Source: Balneola vulgaris DSM 17893
GTDB lineage: Bacteria; Bacteroidota; Rhodothermia; Balneolales; Balneolaceae
DNA: 64,000 bases
Assembly (NCBI RefSeq): GCF_000375465.1
Contig: NZ_AQXH01000002.1
Location: 186,173-250,172, forward strand
Direction: 5' to 3'
Made by a program: the position numbers and the translations under genes. Shown one piece after another: positions 19,207 through 27,964 of the stretch (position 1 is its first letter; the number at the start of each line of letters is the position of its first letter). Below the pieces are notes generated by a model. The model ran no database searches. It saw only the letters and a list, made by a program, of their open reading frames with translations, and had not been told where the DNA came from.

Positions 19207-19569
19207 ATGACACTACCACCCAATCCCCTTCCATCCTGCCCCAATTCACCTAACTGTGCTCGTAGAACCGTTCTTTTGAAAAACTCACCTTCTACAACCC
19301 TAAAAGTTATACATAATCATCTAACTAAGATGGGTGCAAAGGAATTAGACATGGACGTTGAAAATCTATCCATTCATGCTGTATTTGTAATACCATTAAT
19401 GGGATTCAAAGATGATGTGAAGGTTAAAGTAGAATCACATGGAGAAGGAAGTGCTGCACATTTTAGAAGTGCAAGTCGTGACGGTTATTACGACCTTGGA
19501 GTAAATGAGCGACGTTTGAAGAAATTATGCAAACGCATGAATAAAGACCTTACAATACTTAAATACTAA
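19207..19569 (+). CDS. DUF1499 domain protein
   Basis: 120 residues, the whole length covered by a DUF1499-like domain. Recognisable features are the N-terminal CPNSPNCARR and the C-terminal SASRDGYYDLGVNERRLKKL. No signal peptide or membrane segment is seen. The family has no established biochemical role. It lies 41 bp after the LOG gene and 10 bp before a small membrane protein, in the same orientation. Confidence 0.8.
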   Translation: MTLPPNPLPSCPNSPNCARRTVLLKNSPSTTLKVIHNHLTKMGAKELDMDVENLSIHAVFVIPLMGFKDDVKVKVESHGEGSAAHFRSASRDGYYDLGVNERRLKKLCKRMNKDLTILKY

Positions 19570-19579
19570 ATATACCACT

Positions 19580-20020
19580 ATGTATAACGGATTATTACAC
19601 GCACATTCAGGCTTACGTTGGGTAGTACTTGTACTCCTCGTGTTGGCCATCATTAAAGCATTTTCGGGTTGGTTCGGCAAAAAAGAATATACAGCTGGGG
19701 ATAAGAAAATTGCCTTATTTGCGCTTATCGCCACACATATCCAATTACTATTAGGCTTAGGTTTATACTTCATAAGCCCTAAAGTATCATTTGCTGAAGG
19801 TGCCATTCAAAATGAAATCTATAGGTTCTATACCGTAGAGCACATGAGCATGATGATTATTGCTATCATTATCATCACGCTTGGGTTTTCCCTCGCAAAA
19901 CGTACCACTGAGGGTACAGCGAAATTTAGAAAAACAGCCTTATTCTACACCTTAGGCTTATTGATTATTCTTTCATCCATTCCATGGCCATTCACTGTTG
20001 ATGGAGCGGGTTGGTTCTAA
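19580..20020 (+). CDS. Small four-helix membrane protein (cytochrome-B-like family)
   Basis: 146 residues with about four transmembrane helices (roughly 12–28, 45–65, 88–107, 120–137). Histidines occur at the membrane borders (LHAHSGLRW, ATHIQLL, VEHMSMM), which is why homologues in Bacteroidota are often labelled cytochrome B; heme binding is not demonstrated by the sequence. The name is tentative and the function unknown. It ends a short plus-strand run beginning with the cysteine desulfurase. Confidence 0.6.
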   Translation: MYNGLLHAHSGLRWVVLVLLVLAIIKAFSGWFGKKEYTAGDKKIALFALIATHIQLLLGLGLYFISPKVSFAEGAIQNEIYRFYTVEHMSMMIIAIIIITLGFSLAKRTTEGTAKFRKTALFYTLGLLIILSSIPWPFTVDGAGWF

Positions 20021-20051
20021 TTTATTGAACTCAAACATTGACTGTATCATA

Positions 20052-20080
20052 CAAAAAAAGCCCTATAATGGGCTTTTTTG
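20052..20080. terminator. Bidirectional terminator between membrane protein and acyl-CoA ligase
   Basis: A 10-bp stem (aaaaaagccc / gggctttttt) with a 6-nt loop serves both convergent genes. Confidence 0.85.
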
Positions 20081-20108
20081 ATTAAAGGGATGTAGAGTAG
20101 CTTCACTT

Positions 20109-21992
20109 CTAGTTTTTATCATCCTTGAAGATATCTTCAATTTGAGCCGCATATTTTTCCGCTATTACTCTTCGCTTCACTTTCATTGTTGGAGTTATCT
20201 CGCCGGTTTCCACAGTAAATTCATTAGGTAATAAACGGAAATCACGAATTTTCTCATGAGAAGCGAGCTCTTTTGAAAATGCTCTGATTTCTTTCTTAAA
20301 CATATCTATCACTTCTTTATGGCCAATAAGTGCTTCATTCGTTTTATAATCTAAGCCTTGGTCTTTAGCGAATTTAGCAAGTACTTCGAAGTCTGGTACA
20401 ATCAAAGCCGCCATAAAATTCTGAGCCTCTCCTACTACCACTATCTGATCAATCCATTTGCTCGTTTTAAACATATCTTCGATTGGACCTGGATAGATAT
20501 TCTTACCACCTGCATTCACAATCATATGTTTAATTCGGTCAGTAATCTTGAGGTTACCCTCTACGAATCTACCAACATCACCCGTATGCAACCATCCATC
20601 CTCGTCTATCATCTCTTTGGTGGCTTCTTCATTATTCCAGTATCCTTTCATAACATTAGGACCTTTACAAAGAATTTCACCCGCTTCAGATGACAAAGTA
20701 GTTGGATAATCTTCACCGCTGATCTGTGCTATAACTTCATGAGTTTCTAAATCCATAATACCTACTGTTACCCCTGGTATTACAGCTCCCACCACGCCTG
20801 TTACTTCTTCACCAACTCGATTTGCAGCCATTACAGGTGAGGTTTCAGTAAGTCCATAGCCTTGTAAAATGGTTAAGCCAGCAGCCTTAAAAAAGTCGTC
20901 AATCTCAGGAGGTAACGCCGCTCCACCTGATACGAACAATCGAACTTCTCCACCTGTACGTTCTTTTAGTTTATCGAATACGAGTTTATCCGCAATTTTC
21001 TTTTGTAATGAAACAATACCTCTTTTCCCCGCAGCATATTTTCGCCCTGTTTCAACAGCCCAATTAAATATCTTCTTTTTGGTATCGCTTCCCTCTTCTA
21101 CACTTTTAACAATGAGGTTATAAATTTTCTCGAACAAGCGAGGCACACTAATCATTACCGTTGGTTTTACCTCCGGCATATTTTTAGAAACCGTATCTAC
21201 ACTTTCTGCATAGTAGATTTCAGCTCCAGAGGCTATCATTGCGTAATAACCAGCTGTTCGCTCAAAAGAGTGGCATAATGGTAAAAAAGATAACAAACGA
21301 TCGTTCTCATCCCAGTATATGTGCTGCGTGGCCGCCTTTACATTGCTAACAATGTTGTGATGCGTAAGCATGGCTCCTTTTGGCCGACCTGTAGTTCCTG
21401 AAGTATAAATAAGTGTAGATATATCTTCGGGAGTAACCGCTTTTACTCTCGCTTTGATTTCATCTTTATACTTCGCTAAACATTTAGCTCCTTCGTTTAC
21501 AACATCATCAAACAACTGAACATATTCTAATTCAGCATGTTTTTTATTTTTTGGGGTATCGAATGCTACCACTTCAACAAGATGCTCACAGTTCTCAAAT
21601 ACTTCTACTGCCTTTTTAAGTTGAATACCTGTTGATACGAAAAATAGTTTAGTGTCTGAATCTTGAAGAATGAATTCGCACTGCCCAGAAGGAAGAGAGG
21701 TGTAAAGTGATACATTTATTCCTCCAATCATTTGAAGTGCCAGGTCTACCACAGCCCATTCATATCTATTCTCACTTAGAATACCAACGCGATCGCCCTT
21801 AGCTATTCCTTTATGAATCATATAAGAAGCTAACGATTCAACATCTTCAATTACTTGATCCCAGTATATGGGGGTATAGCTTGAAGTCGGATTAGGTTTA
21901 AAATGAAATGCAGCCTTTTGGTTACCTACGTACTTATTTGCTAGGTTAACTGGAATATCAGCAATTGTTTCAAAAGGAATAATCGTGGGCAT
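20109..21992 (-). CDS. Long-chain fatty acid–CoA ligase
   Basis: 627 residues from the ATG at 21992. The open frame extends to 22241, but the extra 83 residues run into the divergent Fur gene and lack family homology, so the start MPTIIPFETIADIPVNLANK is preferred. This is an ANL-superfamily adenylate-forming enzyme: the P-loop-like motif is STLIYTSGTTGRPKGAMLTH, followed by YGLTETSP and DGWLHTGDVG. Length and the NIYPGPIE segment fit long-chain (FadD15/ACSL-like) ligases. It activates fatty acids to acyl-CoA at the membrane for beta-oxidation or lipid remodelling. It is divergent from a Fur-family regulator, with a candidate operator between them. Confidence 0.92.
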   Translation of the reverse strand: MPTIIPFETIADIPVNLANKYVGNQKAAFHFKPNPTSSYTPIYWDQVIEDVESLASYMIHKGIAKGDRVGILSENRYEWAVVDLALQMIGGINVSLYTSLPSGQCEFILQDSDTKLFFVSTGIQLKKAVEVFENCEHLVEVVAFDTPKNKKHAELEYVQLFDDVVNEGAKCLAKYKDEIKARVKAVTPEDISTLIYTSGTTGRPKGAMLTHHNIVSNVKAATQHIYWDENDRLLSFLPLCHSFERTAGYYAMIASGAEIYYAESVDTVSKNMPEVKPTVMISVPRLFEKIYNLIVKSVEEGSDTKKKIFNWAVETGRKYAAGKRGIVSLQKKIADKLVFDKLKERTGGEVRLFVSGGAALPPEIDDFFKAAGLTILQGYGLTETSPVMAANRVGEEVTGVVGAVIPGVTVGIMDLETHEVIAQISGEDYPTTLSSEAGEILCKGPNVMKGYWNNEEATKEMIDEDGWLHTGDVGRFVEGNLKITDRIKHMIVNAGGKNIYPGPIEDMFKTSKWIDQIVVVGEAQNFMAALIVPDFEVLAKFAKDQGLDYKTNEALIGHKEVIDMFKKEIRAFSKELASHEKIRDFRLLPNEFTVETGEITPTMKVKRRVIAEKYAAQIEDIFKDDKN

Positions 21993-22041
21993 AACTCTGT
22001 TTTTTGTTGAACTATTTAACCTTGGGAATATACCATTCTTG

Positions 22042-22066
22042 ATTTGAAATACATGGAGTTTCAAAT
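22042..22066. promoter_or_regulatory. Candidate operator between acyl-CoA ligase and Fur-family gene
   Basis: An 8-bp inverted repeat, ATTTGAAA / TTTCAAAT, with a 9-nt centre. It lies 41–65 bp upstream of the Fur-family ATG and about 50 bp upstream of the ligase ATG, so one regulator bound here could affect both promoters. It does not closely match the classical Fur box. Confidence 0.4.
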
Positions 22067-22106
22067 GCACCAAAACAAGTCTTATATTAACACAAATTTT
22101 TAGACT

Positions 22107-22637
22107 ATGGCACATCCCGCACACGAAGATACAATACATCTCGTAAAAGAGATTTTCAGGTCGTACCTGAAGGAACATAACCAACGCCAAACACCTGAGC
22201 GATTCATGGTATTGGAAGAAATATATCGCGCAGACGGTCATTTCGATGCCGATGATATCTTCTACCGTATGAAGGAAGCACGCACACGCGTTTCGAGAGC
22301 AACGGTTTATAACACGCTTGACCTATTGGTTGAATGTGGACTTGTTCAGCGTCAGCAGTTTGGTAAAAGTCAGTACTATTATGAACGCGCCTATGCTTAT
22401 CAGCAGCACGATCATATTATCTGTAATGACTGCGGCCATGTGCTTGAATTTTGCGACCCTAGAATTGGTGAAATCCAAAACATGCTGGGCAAACTTCACG
22501 GCATGAACATAAAGTCTCATTCGCTACATTTTTATGGCACTTGCAAAGACGAAGAAGCATGCCGTGAGCGTCAAATTGAAGCAGGTATTATTACCGAAGA
22601 AGACTTAAAAGAAGAAAAGGAAAAAGCTAAAGCTTAA
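22107..22637 (+). CDS. Fur-family transcriptional regulator
   Basis: 176 residues. A winged-helix DNA-binding domain (about 10–88, TPERFMVLEEIY, SRATVYNTLDLL) is followed by the dimerisation/metal domain. The structural zinc motif CNDCG (Cys106, Cys109) pairs with Cys146 and Cys152 (GTCKDEEAC). Regulatory metal ligands are likely in HDHIICNDCGHVLEF. It could be Fur, Zur or PerR; the sequence alone does not decide. Divergent orientation from the acyl-CoA ligase and the inverted repeat between them suggest autoregulation and possible control of the ligase. Confidence 0.92.
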   Translation: MAHPAHEDTIHLVKEIFRSYLKEHNQRQTPERFMVLEEIYRADGHFDADDIFYRMKEARTRVSRATVYNTLDLLVECGLVQRQQFGKSQYYYERAYAYQQHDHIICNDCGHVLEFCDPRIGEIQNMLGKLHGMNIKSHSLHFYGTCKDEEACRERQIEAGIITEEDLKEEKEKAKA

Positions 22638-22650
22638 TTAATAAAGAGCT

Positions 22651-23535
22651 TTAGCTACCTGATATATAGGTTTCTGCGATGTACTTACGGGAGGCTAAAC
22701 GGCTTCCCCACCATCCCATCAGTACTGCTAAGCCTACCATTGCACCCACCAAGAAGTACCATCTACCAAATGGCCAAGCCACAATTCCAATATCCGGTAG
22801 ATATGCTGGTACGAAGAACTCAAAAATAGCGAACACACAAAGCACGGAAAGTCCCCCGGCTATAATTCCCTGTACAATTCCTTCAACTATAAAAGGACTT
22901 CGTATAAAGCCATTTGTTGCTCCAACGAGTTTCATAGCTCGGATCAGATCTTTCTTGGCGTGAATAGTAAGACGTATAGTATTATAGACTAACACAACCG
23001 CGGCTAGTAGAATCAGTATTCCTAAGCCACCTCCTATCAACGTAAAGGTGCTTAAATTTGATTCTAATGCCTGCACTAAGGCTTTGTTATACTTCACCTC
23101 ATCAACACCACGAATATTCTGTATTCGTGAGGCTAAGTTCTCAACTAATTCGGCTCCAGAATCGGTGTTCACGTTTACTCTAAAAGAGGCCGGTAAGAAA
23201 TTTAATTCGATTAAATCATCAACCCCAGCTCCTAAATCTTGGGCTGCAACAACAGATGCGCTGTCTTTGGAGATGTATTCAATGCTAGTTACTAATTCCT
23301 CATCCTCTAACTGCATTCTAATTTCGTCGGTTGATCGCTCGTCCATATCAAATAGGAACACCTCCAATACCACTTCCTTAAGACTCATCGCTTGGGTGTA
23401 CACATTGTAGGATATGCGTCCTAAAATGCCTAGTAGAAGTACCGCGATAAAGAGTGAAAATATAGAAGTTGTAACCGCTAGTTTAGCACGCTTAAAGCCT
23501 GCTGTACCTTCTTTAATAACGTATTTTAGATTCAT
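22651..23535 (-). CDS. ftsX: Cell division protein FtsX
   Basis: 294 residues with the FtsX layout: one N-terminal transmembrane helix (about 22–45), a periplasmic domain (about 46–165), and three C-terminal helices (about 168–190, 212–235, 262–285) of the FtsX/MacB permease fold. With the ATPase FtsE it couples division to peptidoglycan hydrolases. ftsE is not adjacent, which is common in Bacteroidota. It starts 1 bp after the stop of the barrel protein, so cinA, the barrel gene and ftsX form one transcription unit. Confidence 0.93.
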   Translation of the reverse strand: MNLKYVIKEGTAGFKRAKLAVTTSIFSLFIAVLLLGILGRISYNVYTQAMSLKEVVLEVFLFDMDERSTDEIRMQLEDEELVTSIEYISKDSASVVAAQDLGAGVDDLIELNFLPASFRVNVNTDSGAELVENLASRIQNIRGVDEVKYNKALVQALESNLSTFTLIGGGLGILILLAAVVLVYNTIRLTIHAKKDLIRAMKLVGATNGFIRSPFIVEGIVQGIIAGGLSVLCVFAIFEFFVPAYLPDIGIVAWPFGRWYFLVGAMVGLAVLMGWWGSRLASRKYIAETYISGS

Positions 23536-23536
23536 A

Positions 23537-25483
23537 TTAATTTCTGAATTGAGCCCTAATTCCTACGATTAATCGTCGAGGTGACATCGGAAATGATGTA
23601 CTCTCAAAGTAGCCTGCTTGACCAATTCCGTCAAGTGCATTTTCCATTCTTATTACTACCATTATTGCTCGAACTCGAGCTGATAGTTCCACATCCATTC
23701 TAAAAAATGAATTGATTAACTCTGTCTCATTTCCATCTGTGGATCTAGAAGGTTGCCAATAACTAAGGGCAGTATTATAAAACTGACTTCGATAAGCTAA
23801 AGGCGACAAAGTTGTACGCACTCCCATTTTAATATAAGCAGCGCGATCAAAAGCATACCCTTTTAAAAAGGCGTTATTTCTAAGCCAAAGCTTAGTATCT
23901 GTATAATTTAAATCTCGATCTTCTTCATCTAATGACTCCGACATTGTTGTTTCATACACCGCCGAACTTTCTAATTCGAAACGATGATTTTCAAAACGAA
24001 CAAAAGCATTCGCAAAGAATAAATCTTGATCACCCACTTGAGTAAAAGTACTATCAGAGCCTAAACCAATCTCATTTGTAATTGAAGAAAATCGACTACT
24101 ACCACCAAATTGAAAATTAGAACCCAGTTTAAATTCAGCACTCCCAAATATGGCATATTCATTTTCATTCTTCAGTTGCTCATTGCCGTTATATGATGCG
24201 GAATTCCAATACAGCGTTTGAATGGTAGGCATTTTAGATTGTTGTGCAATACCTACTTCAATGGTCGAATTATTTGGAAACGCCCATTTTAAACCACTCG
24301 ATATTGAGGTTGAACTGTGTTTAGTATCACGGTACTTGTGATTAATACTCCCCCAAAGATTTAAAGCATCAAATACAACAACTGATCCCTCTGCTTTTGC
24401 ATAAGGCTCCAACCAATCGCTTAGTGAAATCGTTGATCCTGATTTCTTAGCCGAATAATTAACGCCTGCTTCACCTTTTAACGAAAATGACTGCACATTC
24501 AATAATTTGAAAGCATTTAAATCGTAATTATTTAGCTCCCATCGTATTGAATCACTTTTGAAATCTACTGCATGGTCAATCTTTGACCTAGTTAACGACA
24601 CCCCCGCTGATTCCACACCTAATGAATCTGAACGATGATATAATCCTATCTGCATATCTGTTCTCAGAATTTCGGATGACCCACTACTACTATTTGGTGA
24701 AGAAGTAAACTCGTCGAATACGAAGCCTTTTGGGTCGATTACCAAATACCCACCAGATTCATCGTTCTTCCATTGATTTCTTAGAATCATCCCACGTATC
24801 AAATAATGATTCCCCATGTGATGGTACACTCGACCTAAAACTTGGCTACCGTCCGCTTCACTATTTATGAATGTGCCCCCTTCGTGGCGGTCCCAATACG
24901 AGAGCTCAATATTCGTAGTCGGACTTGTATTTTGAGCTACCATAAACTCTAAATTCCGATAGTCGTTTGTGCTTTCATCAAAATTCAGATAACTAATTGG
25001 TTCGGTGATGTAATAGTCTCTTATAAAAATATTAGACTCTAATTCCGCTGCATAGCGTTCTTCAACACGCCCAATTTTGTGATGCGGAATGTAATTGTAG
25101 TTCACTAAGCTTGTAATTGGGTTGTTCATCGAAATCCCATCAAGCTTTACCTTCTGATCATAAGCTCTGTAGCCTTTAACATGATAGGCGTCAATTCTAC
25201 CCATCGTGCCTTGTCGAAATGATAACGCATCTCTTCGGTAAGCATTAAAATCACCCCAATTTGGATAGATATTCCATCTTAATAAGCTGTCATTCGTAAT
25301 AGTTGAGAATGCATTAAACCGCGCTTCTTCCCACAAATACACCTGATACTTTTCAAACTCTTTCGCTTTTGTTGAATCTGGCTGTGATTGACGTAATTCT
25401 GATTTATCAATTTCTTCTATTTGCGCAAAAGCTGAACTTAGGCCAACCAATAAAGTGATATGTAGAACCAATAAATATTTCAA
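23537..25483 (-). CDS. Outer-membrane beta-barrel protein (putative porin)
   Basis: 648 residues with a Sec signal peptide ending SAFAQ. The body is rich in alternating aromatic/polar strands and ends with the strand LIVGIRAQFRN, as in outer-membrane barrels. The first 150 residues contain a plug-like segment (KVKLDGISMNNPITSL), so a reduced TonB-type receptor is possible; no TonB box is clear. The substrate is unknown. It overlaps cinA by 4 bp (ATGA) and is followed 1 bp later by ftsX. Confidence 0.7.
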   Translation of the reverse strand: MKYLLVLHITLLVGLSSAFAQIEEIDKSELRQSQPDSTKAKEFEKYQVYLWEEARFNAFSTITNDSLLRWNIYPNWGDFNAYRRDALSFRQGTMGRIDAYHVKGYRAYDQKVKLDGISMNNPITSLVNYNYIPHHKIGRVEERYAAELESNIFIRDYYITEPISYLNFDESTNDYRNLEFMVAQNTSPTTNIELSYWDRHEGGTFINSEADGSQVLGRVYHHMGNHYLIRGMILRNQWKNDESGGYLVIDPKGFVFDEFTSSPNSSSGSSEILRTDMQIGLYHRSDSLGVESAGVSLTRSKIDHAVDFKSDSIRWELNNYDLNAFKLLNVQSFSLKGEAGVNYSAKKSGSTISLSDWLEPYAKAEGSVVVFDALNLWGSINHKYRDTKHSSTSISSGLKWAFPNNSTIEVGIAQQSKMPTIQTLYWNSASYNGNEQLKNENEYAIFGSAEFKLGSNFQFGGSSRFSSITNEIGLGSDSTFTQVGDQDLFFANAFVRFENHRFELESSAVYETTMSESLDEEDRDLNYTDTKLWLRNNAFLKGYAFDRAAYIKMGVRTTLSPLAYRSQFYNTALSYWQPSRSTDGNETELINSFFRMDVELSARVRAIMVVIRMENALDGIGQAGYFESTSFPMSPRRLIVGIRAQFRN

Positions 25484-26781
25484 GCTAGGTTCTTGCTAAG
25501 GTTGTAAGGCATTTCATCAATCTTCATAAGTACACGTCGTACCATTTCTAAAGCCGTTCTTGTTGAGCGCTCTTTGTTTATAAGTCGATCTTTTCCGAAT
25601 TCTACATGGAGAGCAAAATGCTGTTTTTGATCCCAATATCCTATCCAAACGGTTCCAACTGGTTTTTCTTTTGTACCTCCACCAGGACCTGCAATTCCAG
25701 TAGTTGAAATCCCTATATCCGCATCAAGTTTTTCAGCTACGCCTTTTGCCATCGCCAGCGCAACTTCTTTACTTACTGCACCCACGCTTTCAATATCCGA
25801 ACTAGAAACCCCAAGTGAGTTTATTTTCACTTCATTGGCATAGGCTACTATTCCTCCAAGCATATAAGAACTTGACCCAGCGATGTTGGTAAGTTCGTTG
25901 GCAATCATTCCTCCCGTACAACTCTCGGCAATCGCTATTTTAAGATTCTGTTGTTTAAGCAACTCGCCTACCGCTTCCGCTAATGTGAAATATTTCCCTT
26001 CTCCAACCACATAATTTTTAGCTTTTGCGTAAATCTGACTTGCTAGTGCATCTAATTTCTGTTCTGCTTCTTTTTGAGTTTGAGCAGTAGAAGTTAGCCT
26101 TAATGTAACCCCTCCCGGTTTGGGTAAAAAAGCTAAACTAACGCCATTATTTAGGAAAGAGGTTACATCTCCAAGCACCTCATCACTTAATGTACTTTCA
26201 CCCACCCCTGCTGTTTGAATGTATCGTGAATGAACTACACGAAGTTGGTCGAAGTGTGCTTTCAGTTTGGGTGATACTTCTTCCTTCATTAAATATTTCA
26301 TCTCATAAGGCACACCCGGCATTACGGCCAAAAAACATTCCTCTTCATGAAACCACATCCCCGGTGCGGTACCCATTTTATTAAATAGCACCTCACAATT
26401 TTCAGGAACTTCAGCTTGAGCATAATTTGAATTTGAGAATGGAATCTTTCTTTTTTTAAAGATCTCTTGCACAAAACTGAGAACATCCTCGTTTTGCTGC
26501 AGCTGAACTTGGAATAACTCTGCGACTGCAGCTTTGGTAATATCATCGTGAGTTGGACCTAAGCCACCTGTACAAAGAACCAGATCACTCTCGCTCATTG
26601 AGCGCGATATTGTTTTTTTTATTACCTCAAGTTCATCGGAAATGGTATGAACTTCAGTGACTTCAAAACCCATCGAAGTCATATAATCACCCAACCATGA
26701 AGCATTGGTGTTTATGGTATCGCCATTTAGTAATTCGTTACCGATTGAGATGATCTGAACTTTCATATGCTCAAAATTCAT
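25480..26781 (-). CDS. cinA: CinA-family nicotinamide mononucleotide deamidase/competence protein
   Basis: About 433 residues. The N-terminal MoaB/MogA-like domain (IISIGNELLNGDTINTNAS, CTGGLGPTHDDITK) is followed by the C-terminal CinA amidase domain (AESCTGGMI, GIAGPGGGTKEKPVGTVWIG). The two halves act as an ADP-ribose pyrophosphatase-like and an NMN deamidase that recycles NMN in the pyridine nucleotide salvage cycle. The frame opens at 26796; the ATG at 26781 has GGTGG just upstream, and 26766 (MKVQIISIGN) is a third option. First gene of the cinA–barrel–ftsX unit, divergent from pgsA. Confidence 0.93.
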   Translation of the reverse strand: MNFEHMKVQIISIGNELLNGDTINTNASWLGDYMTSMGFEVTEVHTISDELEVIKKTISRSMSESDLVLCTGGLGPTHDDITKAAVAELFQVQLQQNEDVLSFVQEIFKKRKIPFSNSNYAQAEVPENCEVLFNKMGTAPGMWFHEEECFLAVMPGVPYEMKYLMKEEVSPKLKAHFDQLRVVHSRYIQTAGVGESTLSDEVLGDVTSFLNNGVSLAFLPKPGGVTLRLTSTAQTQKEAEQKLDALASQIYAKAKNYVVGEGKYFTLAEAVGELLKQQNLKIAIAESCTGGMIANELTNIAGSSSYMLGGIVAYANEVKINSLGVSSSDIESVGAVSKEVALAMAKGVAEKLDADIGISTTGIAGPGGGTKEKPVGTVWIGYWDQKQHFALHVEFGKDRLINKERSTRTALEMVRRVLMKIDEMPYNLSKNLA

Positions 26782-26846
26782 AATTCCACCATCCAAAAGC
26801 TAGTTTTTGGTAGCATTATCTCAAATCAATTTCCTATCTTCGTGCA

Positions 26847-27437
26847 ATGAAAAATCTACCGAATATCCTCAGCGCACTTCGTATTGTCTTGGCTCCTGTG
26901 TTCTTGTATATGTATCTCCAAGGGGGATTAGTATGGGGAGGACTAAGTATTTTAGTGTTTACTATAGCTGCTATTACCGATTTTTTTGATGGTCACTACG
27001 CACGCAAGTATCAAATTGAAACACCATTGGGAGTGTTTTTAGATCCTCTTGCTGACAAATTTCTGACTTTCTCTGCTTTTATCGTGCTCCCTTTTGTAGA
27101 CCCAACTCAATTTCCATGGTGGGCCGTAATTGCCATTATTATTCGAGATGTTTTCATGACCACTTTGAGAATCTATGCCAAGCGAAAAAAGATTCTCATG
27201 AAAACGAGATACACAGCTAAAACTAAAACCACCATTCAGTTGGTGTTTTTGTATATCGCACTTTTACTGGGACTTTTCCAAGGTACTGGCAATATCATAG
27301 CTACTTGGGCAGAAATCATTTTAGATACAGGCATCATGTTTTATCTGATGATGTTCGTAACCTTCATTACCGTTTACTCTGCGGTAGAGTATGTATTTGC
27401 CAATAAAAATATCTTCAAAAGAACTCTAGAAGAATGA
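26847..27437 (+). CDS. pgsA: CDP-diacylglycerol–glycerol-3-phosphate 3-phosphatidyltransferase
   Basis: 196-residue integral membrane enzyme making phosphatidylglycerophosphate, the precursor of phosphatidylglycerol. The CDP-alcohol phosphotransferase motif is complete: Asp45-x2-Asp48-Gly49-x2-Ala52-Arg53-x8-Gly62-x3-Asp66-x3-Asp70. About six membrane helices are predicted. It overlaps pgpA by 4 bp (ATGA), so the two consecutive steps of the pathway are co-translated. A TATCTTCG box ends 4 nt before the ATG, suggesting a leaderless transcript. Confidence 0.96.
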   Translation: MKNLPNILSALRIVLAPVFLYMYLQGGLVWGGLSILVFTIAAITDFFDGHYARKYQIETPLGVFLDPLADKFLTFSAFIVLPFVDPTQFPWWAVIAIIIRDVFMTTLRIYAKRKKILMKTRYTAKTKTTIQLVFLYIALLLGLFQGTGNIIATWAEIILDTGIMFYLMMFVTFITVYSAVEYVFANKNIFKRTLEE

Positions 27438-27907
27438 AAGCTCTTCAACGTTTTATAGGCGTTGGATTTGGCAGTGGCTTACTCCCTACTTTTCCGGGTA
27501 CATGGGGAAGTTTAGCGGCTTTACTTCCTATTTACTTCATACTTCTCACAAATAACATTTATCTCTTATTAGCATTTATCGTGCTCTGTTCACTACTCAC
27601 TTTATGGGTGAGTACTGCCTGCGAAGAGCAATGGGGAAAGGATCCTAGCAAAGTGGTGATGGATGAATGGGCAGGCCAAGCAGTGTGCTTCATTAGCATT
27701 TATTTTGCCTCTGATATGGCCTATAACTTGGCTGTTTTAGGTGCTGGATTCATCTTATTCCGCTTCTTTGATATTCTCAAACCTCTAGGGATAAAAAAAC
27801 TTCAAAAATTTGAAGGGGGCATAGGCATTCTAATTGACGATTTATTAGCAGGATTATATGCGCTTATCTGCCTAAAAACTCTTATTTTTATCTGGCCAAA
27901 TTTTTAA
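27434..27907 (+). CDS. pgpA: Phosphatidylglycerophosphatase A
   Basis: 157-residue membrane protein that dephosphorylates phosphatidylglycerophosphate to phosphatidylglycerol. Family markers are GFGSGLLPTFPGTWGSLAALLP, the DEWAGQ segment with acidic catalytic residues, and LIDDLLAGLYA. Three to four membrane helices are predicted. Translation is coupled to pgsA. Confidence 0.94.
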   Translation: MKALQRFIGVGFGSGLLPTFPGTWGSLAALLPIYFILLTNNIYLLLAFIVLCSLLTLWVSTACEEQWGKDPSKVVMDEWAGQAVCFISIYFASDMAYNLAVLGAGFILFRFFDILKPLGIKKLQKFEGGIGILIDDLLAGLYALICLKTLIFIWPNF

Positions 27908-27918
27908 AACGGCTTATC

Positions 27919-27941
27919 CCCCAAAAAAGTAGTTGGGGTTT
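27919..27941 (+). terminator. Weak hairpin between pgpA and pyrE
   Basis: Stem ccccaa / ttgggg with an 8-nt loop and only TTT after it. It may be a weak terminator or a processing site; not certain. Confidence 0.3.
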
Positions 27942-27964
27942 AATTACTAAGAATATTTTTGAAC

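Noticed and set aside
21993-22241. 83-residue N-terminal extension of the acyl-CoA ligase
   Set aside because: It overlaps the divergent Fur-family gene and includes no family sequence; the internal ATG at 21992 fits the conserved start.
27919-27941. pyrE attenuator or riboswitch
   Set aside because: Only a short hairpin with a weak T run; no leader peptide or alternative structure could be seen, so it is listed only as a weak terminator.
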